Shown here: positions 51,298 to 51,335 of the stretch, in pieces
Numbering within the stretch: the first letter of the stretch is position 1
Layout of the letters: each line of letters begins with the position of its first letter
Source of the DNA: Lentilactobacillus raoultii
GTDB lineage: Bacteria; Bacillota; Bacilli; Lactobacillales; Lactobacillaceae
DNA length: 51,335 nt
NCBI RefSeq assembly: GCF_900411375.1
Contig: NZ_LS422981.1
Location: 1-51,335 of the forward strand
Direction: 5' to 3'
The notes under the pieces: model-generated
The model's input: only the letters and a program-made list of their open reading frames with translations
Database searches by the model: none
What the model was told of the DNA's origin: nothing
Made by a program: the position numbers and the translations under genes

Positions 51298-51335
51298 ATG
51301 CGCCCCATTAAATATCAGATTACCCTGACCGATGC
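51298..51335 (+). CDS. Start of a gene cut by the window end
   Basis: ATG at 51298 with AAAGGA ten bases upstream; reads MRPIKYQITLTD before the window ends. Too short to name. It is divergent from the LysR gene, the place of a LysR-regulated gene. Confidence 0.55.
   Translation, partial: MRPIKYQITLTD

Noticed and set aside
1-51335. tRNA, rRNA or phage genes
   Set aside because: No cloverleaf, rRNA-like stretch, integrase or phage structural gene was recognised by eye.

Overview
The window looks like a chromosomal segment of a Gram-positive Lactobacillaceae bacterium, most likely one of the genera near Lentilactobacillus, Levilactobacillus or Lactiplantibacillus. This is inferred from moderate-to-low GC, strong AAGGAGG-type ribosome sites, frequent TTG and GTG starts, DegV and Rgg-type proteins, a BceRS-BceAB module, an AraR/CcpA-type arabinose locus and a gallate-decarboxylase (lpd) locus. 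No rRNA, tRNA or CRISPR array was seen.

Layout. 1-8.7 kb: a small acidic protein, an unknown protein, a DegV protein, a DUF1275 membrane protein, a large MMPL transporter, a LacI-type regulator and a phosphohexomutase. 8.8-18.6 kb: a membrane-anchored glycerophosphodiesterase, a 41-residue membrane peptide, a second DegV protein, a QacA-like exporter, an Rgg-like regulator divergent from an exporter, a cell-wall amidase and a secreted surface protein. 18.7-20.4 kb: an AT-rich pair of membrane proteins that looks foreign. 20.6-25.4 kb: a DUF6440 protein and a bceR-bceS-bceA-bceB module for sensing and resisting cell-envelope peptides. 25.7-31.0 kb: a yjdF gene behind a structured leader (probable yjdF riboswitch), then an intact IS66-family element with perfect 8-bp target duplications. 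The element sits in the 3' end of an ABC-2 permease gene whose partner ATPase gene is a multi-lesion pseudogene. 31.2-34.8 kb: a HicAB toxin-antitoxin pair with a palindromic operator, an ABC-F ATPase and a phosphatase. 35.0-38.2 kb: a ZIP metal transporter, a membrane protein, an aldo/keto reductase and a sugar acetyltransferase.

38.4-44.5 kb is an arabinose locus: transporter and L-arabinose isomerase, AraR, and an aldose epimerase. Putative AraR boxes and CcpA cre sites lie at the promoters. araB and araD are not in the window. 44.7-46.4 kb encodes a binding protein and permease for an amino-acid ABC importer under a cre-bearing promoter. 46.6-51.3 kb holds a choloylglycine-hydrolase-family enzyme, then lpdD, lpdC and lpdB (UbiD/UbiX-type decarboxylation of gallate or protocatechuate) and a divergent LysR regulator. 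A further gene is cut by the window end.

The most interesting signal is a family of about 110-120-bp intergenic elements in at least five copies: a partial copy plus two tandem copies at 33.8-34.1 kb, two tandem copies at 36.55-36.79 kb and one degenerate copy at 43.3 kb. All are in the same orientation. Each folds as a long multi-stem hairpin, and the stems keep pairing although their bases change between copies (compensatory changes). Both arrays begin only a few bases after the stop codon of a minus-strand gene and are followed by an intrinsic terminator, so they appear to be transcribed 3'-UTR structures. A 253-bp MITE-like element with 15-bp inverted ends and 9-bp flanking direct repeats lies just upstream of the araR ribosome site.
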